Below, one piece after another: positions 22,404 to 34,206 of a DNA stretch of 64,000 bases. The position numbers and the translations under genes are program-made. The notes under the pieces are model-generated. The model had not been told where the DNA came from and did no database searches. It saw nothing but the letters and a program-made list of their open reading frames with translations. Position 1 is the first letter of the stretch, and every line of letters starts with the position of its first letter. Source of the DNA: Cryptomeria japonica (Eukaryota > Streptophyta > Pinopsida > Cupressales > Cupressaceae); contig NC_081405.1 of NCBI RefSeq assembly GCF_030272615.1, positions 572,073,752 to 572,137,751 on the forward strand. The letters run 5' to 3'.

Positions 22404-22915
22404 TTAGGAAAGCAGAAAATGGTGAAGTCTTATTATTAAGACCATTTTCTTGAGCGTTGATACCTTCCTTATGGTGGGTGTATGACAATTCTCTTCTTTG
22501 CTCACCTTCTTTCTTACTTCCTTGTTGGAACTTTTGAGGGCCGCAACATAATTCTTACTATCCAATTGCTTTGTGGCTTGCGAACTTTCACCATCAAAAC
22601 CGAAACCTCTTTTGACAAAGGGTGATCTTTGTGAGTTAATAAGTTCTTCTAACATTTCCAAACACTTGTCAAATTTCATGATTCCGTTGAGTTGTTTAGT
22701 CTTTTCTAGCTCCTTCCTCATGGAAACAATTTCTGATTCAAGTTTTTCATACTCCGATATTTTTGCCTTTAGCTGCTCTTTCAACACATCTTCAATGCAT
22801 TGATATTCTTCAACTTAGTCTTTAAGTCCCTAAATGTTTTCTCAGACTTTTCGCTGTCTTCTCAAATTTGATCATTCAACTTTGAATTTCTCAAGTCTTT
22901 TAATTTTATCGATAG
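22404..22915 (-). pseudogene. Ty1/copia gag remnant
   Basis: This is a charged helical minus-strand segment. It contains the phrase ELINSQRSPFVKRGFGFD, typical of the middle of plant Copia gag proteins just before the zinc knuckle. Upstream coding sequence is broken by stops and then cut by HL copy C2 at 22916. It is part of the Copia relic that continues at 21163. Confidence 0.65.
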
Positions 22916-23469
22916 TGTTGATGTTTTTTTTATGCACCTCAAACATAGAATAAAATACTTAGTATTTTATCCCCTCTTGAGCAAAGGCTCCTCAAGTGCT
23001 AAATTTCGTGATAAAATAAGGCAACTCCAAGGTTTCTACAGTCAGGTCTTGGCTTTACATTGTGGATAGACTTGGTGATATATGATGTGATATTGCTGGA
23101 ATCACAAGGGGAATTACGTTTTGCTTGAACTTTGGAACATGGAAACTAACTTGATTTTGAAAATAAAGATAAAAAGGGAAATGGATTTAGGAAGACTACG
23201 CTACTCTTGATAAGATCAATGATGATGATGAATGTTACTTAGATAGACAAATTCCCGCGAACCAAGGTTTGCTTTGCTATGATGACAACACCTACACAAA
23301 CTTGATGCTGTCTTCTAAGGAAATGGAATATTTTCACATCGCGAATACATCATCCAAATATCCAATGCTAACGCAACTTGAACAAGTATCCACAATAGAA
23401 CTCAGCACAATGATTAGGTTTGGGATAACTTTATACTGTAGCTGACAATCAGCAAACTACAAAAAGTAT
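22916..23469 (-). mobile_element. HL-family copy C2, terminal segment
   Basis: In the minus sense this ends with AACATCAACA at 22916, preceded by a perfect subterminal inverted repeat with 10-bp arms (ATAAAATACT, T, AGTATTTTAT). It is inserted in Copia gag. The left flank GATAG would be the target duplication, but I could not find the right-hand partner. It is interrupted at 23470 by the end of copy C. Confidence 0.65.
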
Positions 23470-23522
23470 TGTTGATGTGTGTTTTCTGACACTTAGAACA
23501 CAGAATAAAGTATTGAATACTT

Positions 23523-23828
23523 TGTTGGTGTTGGAAATAAGCCACACCTGGACCAACGATAGACTGGTCCAAGAGGGGCTAGAGCACTCCAATAGCATAT
23601 GGAAGGTCCTAGGTTTGAGTCCTAGCTGGTCCATGTCTCAACATGGTATCAGAGCCAGGTCCAGGCTAGGAGCCCCAAGCACACGACAGGTGTGGCTTAA
23701 GGGGGGGTGTTGGTGTTGGAAATAGGCCACACCCGGACCAACGATACACTGGTCCAAGAGGGGCCAGAGCAATCCAGCAGTGTATGGAAGGTCCTAGGTT
23801 CGAGTCCTAGCTGGTCCATGTCTCAACA
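23523..23828 (+). mobile_element. 306-bp TRIM with tRNA-like LTRs
   Basis: LTRs lie at 23523-23643 and 23708-23828 (121 bp each, about 10 differences). Both begin TGTTGGTGTTGG and end TCTCAACA. The primer binding site TGGTATCAGAGCCAGGT, complementary to the 3' end of plant initiator tRNA-Met, starts directly at 23644. A polypurine run GGGGGGG abuts the second LTR. Only 64 bp lie between LTRs. The flanks TACTT and TACTG suggest a 5-bp target duplication with one change. Each LTR contains a tRNA-like segment with A and B boxes. Orientation is + by PBS and polypurine tract. It is inserted in the subterminal hairpin of copy C. Confidence 0.9.
23735..23817 (+). promoter_or_regulatory. tRNA-like fold with pol III A and B boxes in TRIM LTR
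   Basis: In the right LTR, A box TGGTCCAAGAGG (23750-23761) fits TRGYNNARNNGG and B box GGTTCGAGTCC (23797-23807) fits GGTTCGANTCC. The B box sits in a perfect T-arm: CTAGG, loop TTCGAGT, CCTAG (23795-23811). GGACCA (23735-23740) can pair with TGGTCC (23812-23817) as an acceptor-like stem. The left LTR has the same A box (23565-23576) and a B box with one change (23612-23622). The A box starts about 8 nt later than in a standard tRNA, so this is a derivative, not a tRNA gene. Confidence 0.75.
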
Positions 23829-24529
23829 TACTGTACCCTCTCTTGAACAAAATCCTCCCAAATGCTGAGTTAAATGATCACTTGAGATGATTCCAAGATT
23901 TATATTGTCAGGTCTTGGCGTGTGGATAGACTCAATGGTTGATGTGATTGCTAGTAATCCAAGGGGACTTACGTAATTGTTCCTAGGAGATGATCACTTC
24001 AAAACTAGGAAAATGCCCTATGAGTCCGATTATTCTTTCGAATGATTTTCAATGATGTTTCTTGCTTACTACTTCTAATGACTTATAAAAAAAGCGAAAA
24101 AGGAATAAGGTTTGAGAATTCCTAATCTTATTGTAGAATGTAAGAGATGATGAATGACTTAGTGAAACTCAACAATGCTTTGTTCTTCCATGCAATGGAC
24201 AACTAGGCAGAGCTGGTGCGATCTTCTAAGATAAGCTAATGATATTCAAATTACTACTAATAATCATCAACACCATAAGAGGTATGCATATTGATGAGTG
24301 AGAAGCAATCAAGGTTAAGCTTATTTTAAAGGTTCAGACTAACCGTGCGCTACAACTTATAATCAACAAATTGTAAATGGTATGAACATATGAGTTTCAT
24401 AATGAATCATCCACAATAACTTTCATTCAACTAAAGTAACTTAAGCAAATTTAAATTACTTGAGAAGATATAAAACCATGCAAATACTCCAAGAAAACAT
24501 ATAAAATCTAAGTCACAAGGTTTGAATTT

Positions 24530-25640
24530 GAGTTCGTGTTCAGCAACAATAAAATTCAGATAAAGTTTGGCAAGGGGAAAAATTCGACATTAAAGTCGCC
24601 TTTAATAAATTTAATTTTTTTAAAATTTAAATAATATATCCAAAAAATTATCAAAATAGTTACCATTGGTGAATAGATCTAAAAGCATTATAAAAAGATG
24701 ACACATTTATAAATCATAATAAAGTTATCAAAGTTGAACCAAAAAATACTAAATTGTATTTTAAAAAACATAAAAATAAAAATATAATATTAATATTGTT
24801 AACTTAAAAAATAAAATCAGTAAAATTATTTTTAAAAAACATAAAATAAAAATATATTAATTTTACTTTAAATTTAAAAAATATTAAATATTCTTTAAAA
24901 AATATTACATAGTTATTTTTATTTTTATTTTAAAAAATAAAAACTAAAACATAGTAGATTTATATAAATACTAAATTAAAAAAACTTATTTTCAAAATAA
25001 AAAAGATTAAATTTCATGTAAAAATCAAATGATTAACAAGTAAATTAAAATGATACTAGATTTAAATAAATCAAATACTATTCTTCTAATAAAAAATTAA
25101 TATAAATAAAGTATTAGAAGAAACAAATGTGATACAAAATCATTGCTTAAAATTTAATTAAATATAAAAATAAGTTAATGAAATTCTTTAAAAAAAATCC
25201 CTAAACTACAAATGAGGCGATGACCTCTTAGGGAGACTTGGAATTGAGCAGAGGTGGTGATGAAGGTTAGCTATGCGGCTTTGTGTAGAGGCCTTCCTAT
25301 GGTCAAAAACATGCCTTGTTCCATACGTTAATTGCAAACCTTTTTTTTCTCACCCTATGTTCCTCCACCGTCGTGATTGGTGCTTTTCAAATGGAGAGAT
25401 TTGTTGTGCCCAAGTTGCCAACGAGAGAAAATTCGTTGTCAACAGTCAAATATTGTGCTACATCGAGGTTGAGGCATTATTCATTGAAAAAGCTATTAAA
25501 AACCCTAAAACAATGCTTTGCAGAAATATATTTTAATAAAACTATAGTCGCCCTGTTCTGCATGATTTTTTAGACGAATTTTAATGAATTTAAAACCTTT
25601 TTTATAAGTTTGCAGAATTTCGAACTTGAAGCCGAAAATT
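24530..25640. other. AT-rich insertion within copy C terminal module
   Basis: The alignment of copy C with copy A breaks at about 25640 and resumes at about 24530. Between them lies very AT-rich sequence with many A-runs, without ORFs of substance. I could not find terminal repeats or a target duplication. Confidence 0.4.
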
Positions 25641-25759
25641 TGGCAAACCCTATGACACAATATAAAATCACCAAGCTCCAATGTCTTATATCAATTTGGC
25701 AGCACTATAGCAACAATTCTCCAAAGTCTCTTGTGAGGTACAAATGAAATGAGCTAGCT

Positions 25760-25837
25760 TATATAGAGCTCCTATTCTCCAAAGATTGATCCATAATCAA
25801 TGGCCAAGATTAAACCACCTAAGCCCTAATGAGGGTT
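25760..25837 (-). promoter_or_regulatory. Promoter-like block of copy C
   Basis: On the minus strand an imperfect telo-box palindrome (25822-25837) is followed by ATCTTGGCC and then CTATATAAG (about 25759-25767). The order and spacing are as in copies A and B. Confidence 0.5.
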
Positions 25838-25846
25838 TACAAAAAA

Positions 25847-28800
25847 TCATAAAACACCATGCATTAAAAATGGAATATTCTCCTCATTAAAAACCATGAG
25901 GAGCGAGAGCCAATGAGAAAAATTAGATGACACCTTATCATCTAACAAACTATCTTGTAGAATTCGATTTCCCTTGTCTCTTTCTTTGGTTCCATGTGCA
26001 ATGAATTTGGTCATGATTAATTCAAGCTCATCCATGGCGATACTCAAAAAGGCATCAAGCTGCAATTCTATCACGTCCAATTCTTTTGTGCATGCTTCGA
26101 AGATCTTTTCCCACTTTGCTTGCTGTCTCTAGAGATGATTCATGAAAATCATGAAGGAAAGGATTTCATTGAACTGATTTTCTTTGATGGACTCTAACCC
26201 CTGAAAATAGGTGGCTTTCATCTTCTCCTTCAATTCTGTTAAGTTCAAACCATCATCCTCACTTATTTCTTGGCCTAATAGTTCCTCCAAGGATGTAAGG
26301 ATCTTTGATTGTATCCTTCTATCTTTTCAAATTCTCCTTTCGCTCTATCAAGTGTTGCCTTAGTCATCATCAAGGAACTATACCAATGGTTGAAATCATA
26401 AATATTTCCTTCTTTAACCACACTTTCTTGTATTGATGTTTGCATAGGAATCCCCTTCAACACCTTGAGACGAGGAATTGTCTTATCTTGTGCCATCGGA
26501 AGGTCTTCCCACTGAATTTCCATACTTTGGACTCTCCCTTCAAACAATACTATGTCATCATATATTTGAACAATTCCTTGTAGAAACTCTTCCGCTTGCC
26601 TTGAGGTATTTTCCATCCACTTCCTCACTTCTTGATTTGTGCTTCTCACGACTTCAAGACTTTCAAATGATTCCTGCGGAATGGAAATAGGTGGGACAAA
26701 CATATCATCTTCTTGCCTCACTGATTTCATTAACTGTTGTATGAACTCCTTCAATCTCATATTTTCGGCTTCCAAATTATCTTTCTTCTCTTTTGTTTTG
26801 TTGAGTCTTTGCTGGATTGTCATGACAAAATCATTTAACTCTTGGAATTCTTGCTCTTTTGTTGTAGGTCCAAGGTCAAGTGTTTTAACCACATAGTCCA
26901 TTGGAGTGATCTCCTCTCTTGGCTTATCAACCATGGGGATTGCCACATGTAGAATGTGTGATCTTGAGTTGTCTCTTGTGATGTGGGAGAACTTCTTTGC
27001 CTTCTTTTGCTCCTTAGCTTTGTCATTCTTGCAAAGAAATCATCTATGTCCTCAATGGGTTGAACTTCCTAGACTACCTTCTTACTCATTCTTTCCTTCA
27101 ACCAATCAGGTGCTATGGATAACTCCATTCCATCCTCTAGCTAGCTATCCTCATTGATTCCTCTCAAGGCCGAAATGGTGATTTCATCCTGTCCTTCATT
27201 TGTATTTGGGCTAGGATTTCCCAAATCTTCTACTACAATTGTCTCTTCTACTTCAAGATGATCCAAAATCGGAGATGCTCTATCCTAAGAAGGCGTTCGT
27301 TGCTCTTGATTCATTTCGAGTTCTCTAACTGATGAGGTGTTCATAATTGATTGAGTAGCATTTGTTCTTGACTTCTTACACCAAGATTCCACACTAGCAA
27401 CCTACTTTCCCAAAATTCCCTCTACTTGAGGACTTTCATTAGTATCCTTCCTTTTTCTGGAAACTCAAACTTCTCCTTCACTATTCCTTTCTTCATTACT
27501 TTTCATTGTTTCATCTTCATTGGAAGAAGACTCCTCATCATCTATCTTGCAATATGTAAGTGATACACCTTGATTTCTCAACTTGTCAATTTGTTGATCT
27601 ATCCACCATCTTGAATTATCGATCACATCCTTCATCAATGTGTTTATATCTGTTAGCTTAGGTTGTGACCAAGTTGGTGCTAAGATAGGCTTATCCTTTT
27701 CTTGCTCGTATTGAGGCAATACATACTCCATTATTTTTCACTTGATCAAGAACTGGGAAAATATTGCATCTTTGAATGAAATCAATTGACATCCTGGACC
27801 ACAACTTTTTTCTAACTACAAATTCATTTGTGAGTTTAGCCCAATAATCCTCTATGTCGACTCTATGCTTGTATCTTTTCCTTTCCACTTTGTGAATCCT
27901 ATGATAGGGATCAAAGCACGATCTAATCTCGTATATATCAAGTTGGTAAAATTGCAACTCTGTATTGGTTGTCTTGGCTTCTTGGGCTGTAGGACATGCC
28001 TCTACCATCTTACCAACTAAGATAGGAAAGGATATTCCAGGTTGATGCTTCCCCTTTTGAATGAAATCAAACTTGGTTGATTGCCTCACCACCTCAAGTA
28101 GCACCATCTTGTTAGTCGGGTATCTAGGAAGCTTGTACGGATGATATGTGCACCCCTGGATTCTTATGTATTTGAAAGTTGGAAACTGGATGAACCACGA
28201 ACCAAACTTCTCTACTAGAGCTGTAGCCTCCTTTGATAACCTGTTGTGTGTTCCACCTTGTAGTAAACGAGTGAGACACATCGAGAATGCATTGTTTACT
28301 CTTCTATAATGCTCTTTCGCATGCAATTGCAAGTGTGGATAGTAGTTGTACACCTTGAGTTGACCTCTCTTAAGTCCTACTTCTGCTTTACGTATCAATC
28401 CTTTATATCTTATGTTCCTGGCCAACATCTATATCACATAAGAACTCAAGTAGAATACTCTTGTTCTTTCTAGGTTCCTCAACTGTACACCTAGGTTGTC
28501 GCTAATCATCTTAGCCCAATTTATCATCTTCAAACCTAGAGAAATCTCTTCTATATAGTAGAACATCCACATTTCAAACACTGCTCCTTGTGGGCTGCCC
28601 ATGATTCTGTTTAGCATGAACACCATATTGCTGTGGTCTCTTCAATCTGCTCCTCAAGTCTGAAGTAACAAAGCCCATATATCTTCCAGGTGCTTTTTCA
28701 AATAATGCCATTGATTCTTGCTTTGTTATGTTCAACATCCCATCATAATGAGGAATGCCAAAGGTCTCCCTGATTGCTTCTTCCGAGAGGAATTTCCGAG

Positions 28801-29138
28801 AGGAATGCAAGGACTACTCCATTAGGTGCCACTATCGTCCATGTTTTAGGATCATAATGTCTTGCACATTCAACCATCAACTCATTGCATTGAACTGCTG
28901 GCAAGAAACTGGCGGCTTGGTAGATTCCATTCTTAAACATGTTGCTTGCCAATGTGGATGGCATTTGATCTTGGGTGCCGAACATTTTCCTCTTGAGCTT
29001 GACTAGATCCAGTTGTTCCAAGTTGGTATCCTCAACTTTCCTTGATCTTGATGAAATTTGTGACTCCGGGAAGAAACGTCTAAGCACGGTCTTCATCTGA
29101 ATCTTCCTCACACTACCTTTGGTCTTCGATCTCGACAT
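25847..29138 (-). pseudogene. HL-family protein, near full-length but broken (copy C)
   Basis: This is the most complete coding copy, about 3.3 kb or roughly 1,100 codons, of a protein with unknown function. Order: an N-terminal domain (29138 to about 27990) with AVQCNELMVECARHYDP, AFLSEE, WMFYYIEEI and a WFIQFPTFKYIRIQGC stretch also seen in B; a middle part matching A at 196-640 (IDFIQRCNIFPVLDQV); an acidic linker (ESSSNEDE); and a helical C-terminal part with AIPMVDK and later LEAENMRLKEFIQQL. Damage: an 11-bp tandem duplication at about 28784-28805 shifts the frame, a TAG at 28429-28431 replaces a tyrosine codon of B, and more shifts lie near 27.70 and 27.0-27.4 kb. The start at 29138 (MSRSKTKGS) is chosen because it is the first Met ahead of the conserved domain. 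No polymerase or integrase motif is seen. Confidence 0.7.
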
Positions 29139-29862
29139 GTTCCTGTATGAAGGTCAAAGTCAAAAACTTGGTTTTAAAACGAATAATGATTAAGAAAATG
29201 CTCAAAGTTATCAATTCCAGAATTGCTCGAGTTTTGATCTCTACTTATAAAATCTAAAATAAAATCAGAATTTCACATTTTAAATGACAATTCCAGGAAT
29301 GGAATTATGCACTTGACAATATTTGAAAATGAAATTCCTCACAAATTAATCCAAAATCAGGCATTCCATACTTGATAAAGTTCTGATTTTAAATCTGAAT
29401 GATGGAATTAGGCTCTAAAATTCAGTTGCTCTGCCTAGCAAGAAACGATTTGGGCTTTGATCTTTGATCAGCCCTCTCCTTCCTTTCAATGATTTGATTT
29501 CAACTTCGCATCTCAATGCTGGAAAATTTGATTGAATTTTGAATTTCCTCTTTGCTGGCTGCGATTTTGAGAAGATCTTCTCCCTTGATGCAAATTTGAA
29601 ATGCTCTTCTTTAAAGCGAATTTGCTTAGCAGATTTTGAATTGTTTTTGGATGAGTAGCGCTTTCCTCATTTTATATGCCTCACAACATGAGTCACACCC
29701 TTTCAATCGTTTCCTTCCAGCCGACTTTGTCTTAAAAAACTTTTTTATTTTGCAAATAAATTTCGCATTCCTCCTTATCAAGTCGGCATTCTCCTTCCAT
29801 GCAATTTTGAAATCAAATAATGTGTAGTGCTTAAGTTTGAATTATAAGTGAAAGGGTGAAAA
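29139..29862 (-). other. Copy C leader, proximal part
   Basis: This is non-coding sequence between the copy C start codon and the repeat array. No motif is recognised. Confidence 0.4.
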
Positions 29863-30535
29863 TTCGATTGGGAGAAGGAAGATTTTGTTTTCATGCCTTA
29901 GAATTATACCCTCTTCCATTCATCGTTCAACTTAGCAAGGATGGAAATTTGTCATGTAGGAGGGAGTGGAAAATCGACCCCTAAGAGGAAGATTTTGCTT
30001 CCTTGTTTTTTGATCGACCTTGTTCCATTTTTGATTTGCATTGCTCATCATTTGCTTGAAGAGTGGAAATTCGACCCCTAGAAGGCAGGAGTGGAAATTT
30101 GCAAGGTAGAAGGAAGATTAGTTTTTGTTTGTTTTTCCAACTTCTTTGTTCTATTTTACTAGCAAAATTTGCCTAGAATGAAATTCAATCTCTAGGAGGA
30201 AGATATCTCCTTTACTTCCCTTCAATTCTTGATAATTCGCTCTACTTGCAAAGGGTGGAAAATCAACTAACACAAGGGGTGGAAATTCGCACCCCACAAG
30301 GAAGATTTCTACCTTCACCAAATTTTGCCTTGAAAATTTCCTTTCAGAGTGGAAAATTGATCTCCACTAGGAAGATTTCATTCCTTCATATTTTGCACTC
30401 AGTTTCCAGGAGTGGAAATTCGACATGTAGAAGGAAGATTTCCAATTTTTTAAATTTTCTTGAAACAACTTCATCGCTTAACACTTCATTTTATCTCCAA
30501 AAATGTGGAAAATCGACACCAAAAGGGAAATTTCC
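29863..30535 (-). repeat. Repeated GTGGAAATTCGAC...GGAAGATTT motif in copy C leader
   Basis: About ten imperfect copies of a motif of roughly 30 nt begin near 29863, 29941, 29965, 30064, 30090, 30180, 30247, 30281, 30352, 30413 and 30504. Each starts (G)GTGGAAAWTYGAC and, 15-20 nt later, reads AGGAAGATTT(CC). The outer parts can pair (GGAAAT with ATTTCC in the copy at 30413; AAAATC with GATTTT at 29967). The sequence is unrelated to the copy B hairpins, but the position in the element is the same. Confidence 0.65.
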
Positions 30536-30784
30536 AACTCGCTCACCTTGACCTCTTCCTAGCAAATATAATTATTAATTTAGTATTATTGCAAACAATA
30601 TTTAAATCACAAATAAAATGATCGTAATAAGTTTAAAATTGTATCTCAAAATAACTTGATAATTATATAAAACTAACTACTGCAATTTCTTTTTGCTAGA
30701 GTCTATTTTGCACTTCTAAATCAAAAATGTATTTAAAATAGAGGGAAAGAATTAGGGTTATGACACATTTACAAGAACAGTCAC

Positions 30785-32799
30785 GTTCCCCATTTACAAG
30801 TTTTCAAACCCAATTATACTATCTTCACAGTTGCAGATAACTACGTCCATTTTTGAAATAATGACAGCAGCGACTGCCATAGTCCCTTGGCAACAGATCT
30901 AACTGCTATTCAATAAAGACAGCTAGAAATCTTCACCTACTTACACCATTCTAAGTGTTTAACCTGTTTATAGAAGTTCCAGAGAAGAATGTTAAAAAAT
31001 ATTGTAGATCTAATGCTTATATAACAAAAACCAAACTAATTTGTTGTGATATCACCAGTGATATATTGCTAACAATATTGTGAAATAGTGGGGAAAATTT
31101 TGGTCACAGTTGCAGTCAAAGATATCTGCTTTTATGGTTTGAGGTAGAAGATAAAACAAAGTTCTTTTTGTGACTCTCTTTTATATTACATCATTTTTGC
31201 TTGATATTTCCTGTGCAAGAGATTCAGTACAAAATGTGTTTTATATTGGAATTTCATTTTTGTGATGGTTCAACAACCACCATCAATGCTTTTGGTAAAA
31301 TTTATGTGAAAGTCAATTGTATGCTACATTCTATACTCGACGAATAAAATTTCACTTGTGGATGATTACAACTTTTCTGTACACTTGATTTATGAGGATG
31401 CCATATTTCTGTGCCATATGTTTACTGCATTTAGCGGTATCTTTTCTTTCCATGTTTTTCTTTTGTATTGACTATGGATTGTATTGCACCCAAAATATGA
31501 TCTTTGCCCTATTGTGTGTCTGCTAAGTTGGTAACTTGTAATGAGGTGCATGACTAGACACTTTTTTATCAAATGCCTGGTTACAAGTGTATTGTAATAA
31601 AGAATACTGCATTGAATATAGTGGTCTCTTCAATGTTGGACCTCATTACACACATAAGTCTATACAGTAAAGATTATAATAGATCTATGGTTGTTTTACA
31701 TCTATCAAAAATTGCTTCAGTTTTGACTACTGGTTCCCTTCTTTAGTTCTTGATAATTTTGTTTGTATAAGACATTCTTTTAATTCCAGAACAGAACAAA
31801 AGATGCAAAATACCTGCAGTCTTATCCATTTGTTGGACTTAGAGCGTATGCTACCTATTCAGCTTGTACTTCTTCTTTGTCTCTCTTTCCAATAATTTTA
31901 ATTGTTTTCTATAAGGATGTGATTTTATGTTGGATTGCCTGCTTCTGGTTGATTTGTGCAATGAAGTAGAAACAAGTGCTAGAGTGGTACATACATATTA
32001 TAACCATGATTGGTCCATTTTAAGAATTGAAATTTCTTCTTATCATTGCACATGATATTTTCATTTGTGGTTCTTTTTACTCATTGATGGTAGTGAATGG
32101 TGCTATCTTGGATAAGATATGATTAGGTTGCATTAGACTAGCAATCTACAGGATCTACTCATGTGTGCAGCTGTTTTTATTTATCAACAATTAAAGTTCA
32201 CAAGTAACATTATATTATCGTTACAAATTAGTAATCAATTGAGAATAAAAGAATTTTATCATTGTAAAAATAGTTCTTTCCTATGTTACAAGGGGACCTG
32301 TATCCCACCGTCTCCTTAAACCCTATAGATCTGGGACACACGGACAGCAGAGGACATCCCCTGTCCTTGAGATTTTTGGGGATTTGTACCTGAAACTCAT
32401 GTTCTAGATGCCCTACAAGTCAGGATATCTGGCCATGCCTGAGACATCTGTGATGTTCCTTGATCCTCTTGGGCTGTCCAGACGTCCCCATTTTCTTTTT
32501 ATTTTGGTTCAAAAGAAGTAGTGATTCTTTTTTGGTAAAACAAAAAAATGTCTATTGCTGAAAATGTGAATTTTTTCTGCACCATCTGTAATGAACTTAT
32601 TATGTATCCTTTATTTTGTAATTTAATACAGGGAGCTACCCCCTACAGTAGCATTTGCCTAAAAACAACAAGTGTGATTTTTTTTAATTTTTATTGCTGC
32701 TATACTTGGATAAATGAACATTTAACATTGAATAGTGAATTCGATGCATTATACAGTCATCTAAACTTGAATCCTAATGTCATGTATAGCGAAACTTGT

Positions 32800-32853
<54 letters not shown>

Positions 32854-33754
32854 ATATATATTGCAATTTTTTAAAAGCAAAAAGAATCTTTATCTATCCA
32901 TCTATCTAGCTATAAAATATATATCATCAAACACAGATTCTTTCTGTTTTAAAAAGATATAACTGATTAAGATAACTAATTGTTGTTTGGGGGATACATT
33001 GTAATATATAGCCAATTTTACTGGAAGATATGTGGAGGGCTTCCTCAGGTATGGTGCTTTTCTTACAAACACATCTCCTGTTCATGTTTATGGGTTTGTA
33101 AGCTCAGTTTAAACAGCATATACTTATAAGGTAATGCCCCTTATATTAAACTAGCACAGACCCAAACAAACATGGGTTTGATAAATTTCATCGGAAAGGT
33201 TTTACTTCCAATGGCTTTGCTCCCACGGTGATTGCCATTTTGAGTTCTTGGCATTCCTTGTGCCCCACTTTTCCGATCCCTTCAAACTCCTCCCTTCTAG
33301 CATCCAGTGGGCAACTAAAGTCTCCTTGTTGCCAACAGAGTTGGGTATAGATGAATTATACTAGATGATGGGATTTTGGTGTTCTGTGAGGGGAGGATAG
33401 AAATCAGAAAATATGTCAAATTTCTAAATTAACTGGATATTCTGTTGGGTATAGAGTACTGTTGCATCTTCTTAAGATTTTTACCATTCAGTGATACCAA
33501 AATGTTGTTTTGTATTCCTTATCTCGTATTGCATTTTCCATTTTAGTACCAACCAAATGACAATTTTATTTTTCTACATTTAGTACCATCCAGCTATAAT
33601 TATTTTATTTCTCTTTCAACATTGAATGTTGTTTTTACTTAAACTGCTCATAAGATCCAACTTTTATGAGCTATTATTGCACTATCATTCTTAATTATTA
33701 AATGTGTGGTAAATTAGATAAGGTTGTGATGATACTTAACCTCTGTTTGTGCAG
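30785..33754 (+). other. COG7 giant intron, 3' part
   Basis: This is non-coding intron sequence with a CT microsatellite (32805-32851). No element ends are recognised. It finishes with TTTGTGCAG at 33754, the acceptor for the next COG7 exon. Confidence 0.6.
32805..32851. repeat. (TC)n microsatellite
   Basis: An uninterrupted TC dinucleotide run of about 47 bp within the COG7 intron. Confidence 0.95.
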
Positions 33755-34105
33755 GCAAAGGATCCTCGATTTCATGCTCTTCCACATACATCTCAAAGGG
33801 TTGGAGCATTCTCAGATGCTGTCAATGAACTTGTGTATGAGGTTTTAATATTAAAAATTCGTCACAGGCTGAAGGATGTCTCTAGAATGGCAATCTGGAC
33901 ATCAGTTGAAGAAGAAAATGCTTTTGCTTTACCCAGTTTTAGTGCCTATCCACAACCATACATTACAAGCATTGGTGAATATCTTCTTACTTTACCTCAA
34001 CAACTGGAGCCTCTAGCATTGGGTAGCGGAACAACAGGATTGAATGCTAATGCTGATGCAAACACTGATGAAGCCCAATTTTTTGCTACTGAGTGGATGT
34101 TTAAG
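33755..34105 (+). CDS. COG7: COG7 penultimate exon
   Basis: The exon follows GTGCAG and ends AAG before GTAAAT, covering 117 full codons in phase 0. It encodes AKDPRFHALPHTSQRVGAFS, AVNELVYEVLI, WTSVEEENAFALP, SYVTS-type sequence GEYLLTLPQQLEPLA and AQFFATEWMFK, all diagnostic of plant COG7. No disruption is seen despite the 18.3-kb intron before it. The ORF that continues past 34105 is intron read-through. Confidence 0.95.
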
Positions 34106-34206
34106 GTAAATTTGGGGGTATTCTTTTGTCAATTTTCTACAATTTTTTTAGTTGTTTCTGTTATCTCACTGCTTACTAATTGAAATCATGCTGCAATTTA
34201 TAAAAG

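Larger units (their letters stand above)
23470..30784 (-). mobile_element. HL-family copy C (right boundary approximate)
   Basis: In the minus sense this contains a leader with repeated motifs (30535-29863), a nearly full-length but broken protein gene (29138-25847), a promoter-like block (25837-25760), and a terminal module ending CACATCAACA at 23470. The module is enlarged by a 306-bp TRIM (23523-23828) and probably by an AT-rich insert at about 24.53-25.64 kb. The 5' start is not clear. A candidate is near 30784 by loose similarity to the B start, but no target duplication was found to support it. As in B, no copy of the terminal module is seen at the 5' side. Confidence 0.6.

Noticed and set aside
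23735-23817. A true tRNA gene
   Set aside because: It occurs in both LTRs of a TRIM, the A box is displaced, and no proper anticodon arm can be drawn. It is better called tRNA-like.
23470-30784. A target-site duplication for copy C
   Set aside because: The left flank AGTAT has no partner next to any plausible right end, so I give the right boundary as approximate only.
32548-32962. ORFs with Leu-Ser repeats
   Set aside because: They are read across the (TC)n microsatellite inside the COG7 intron.
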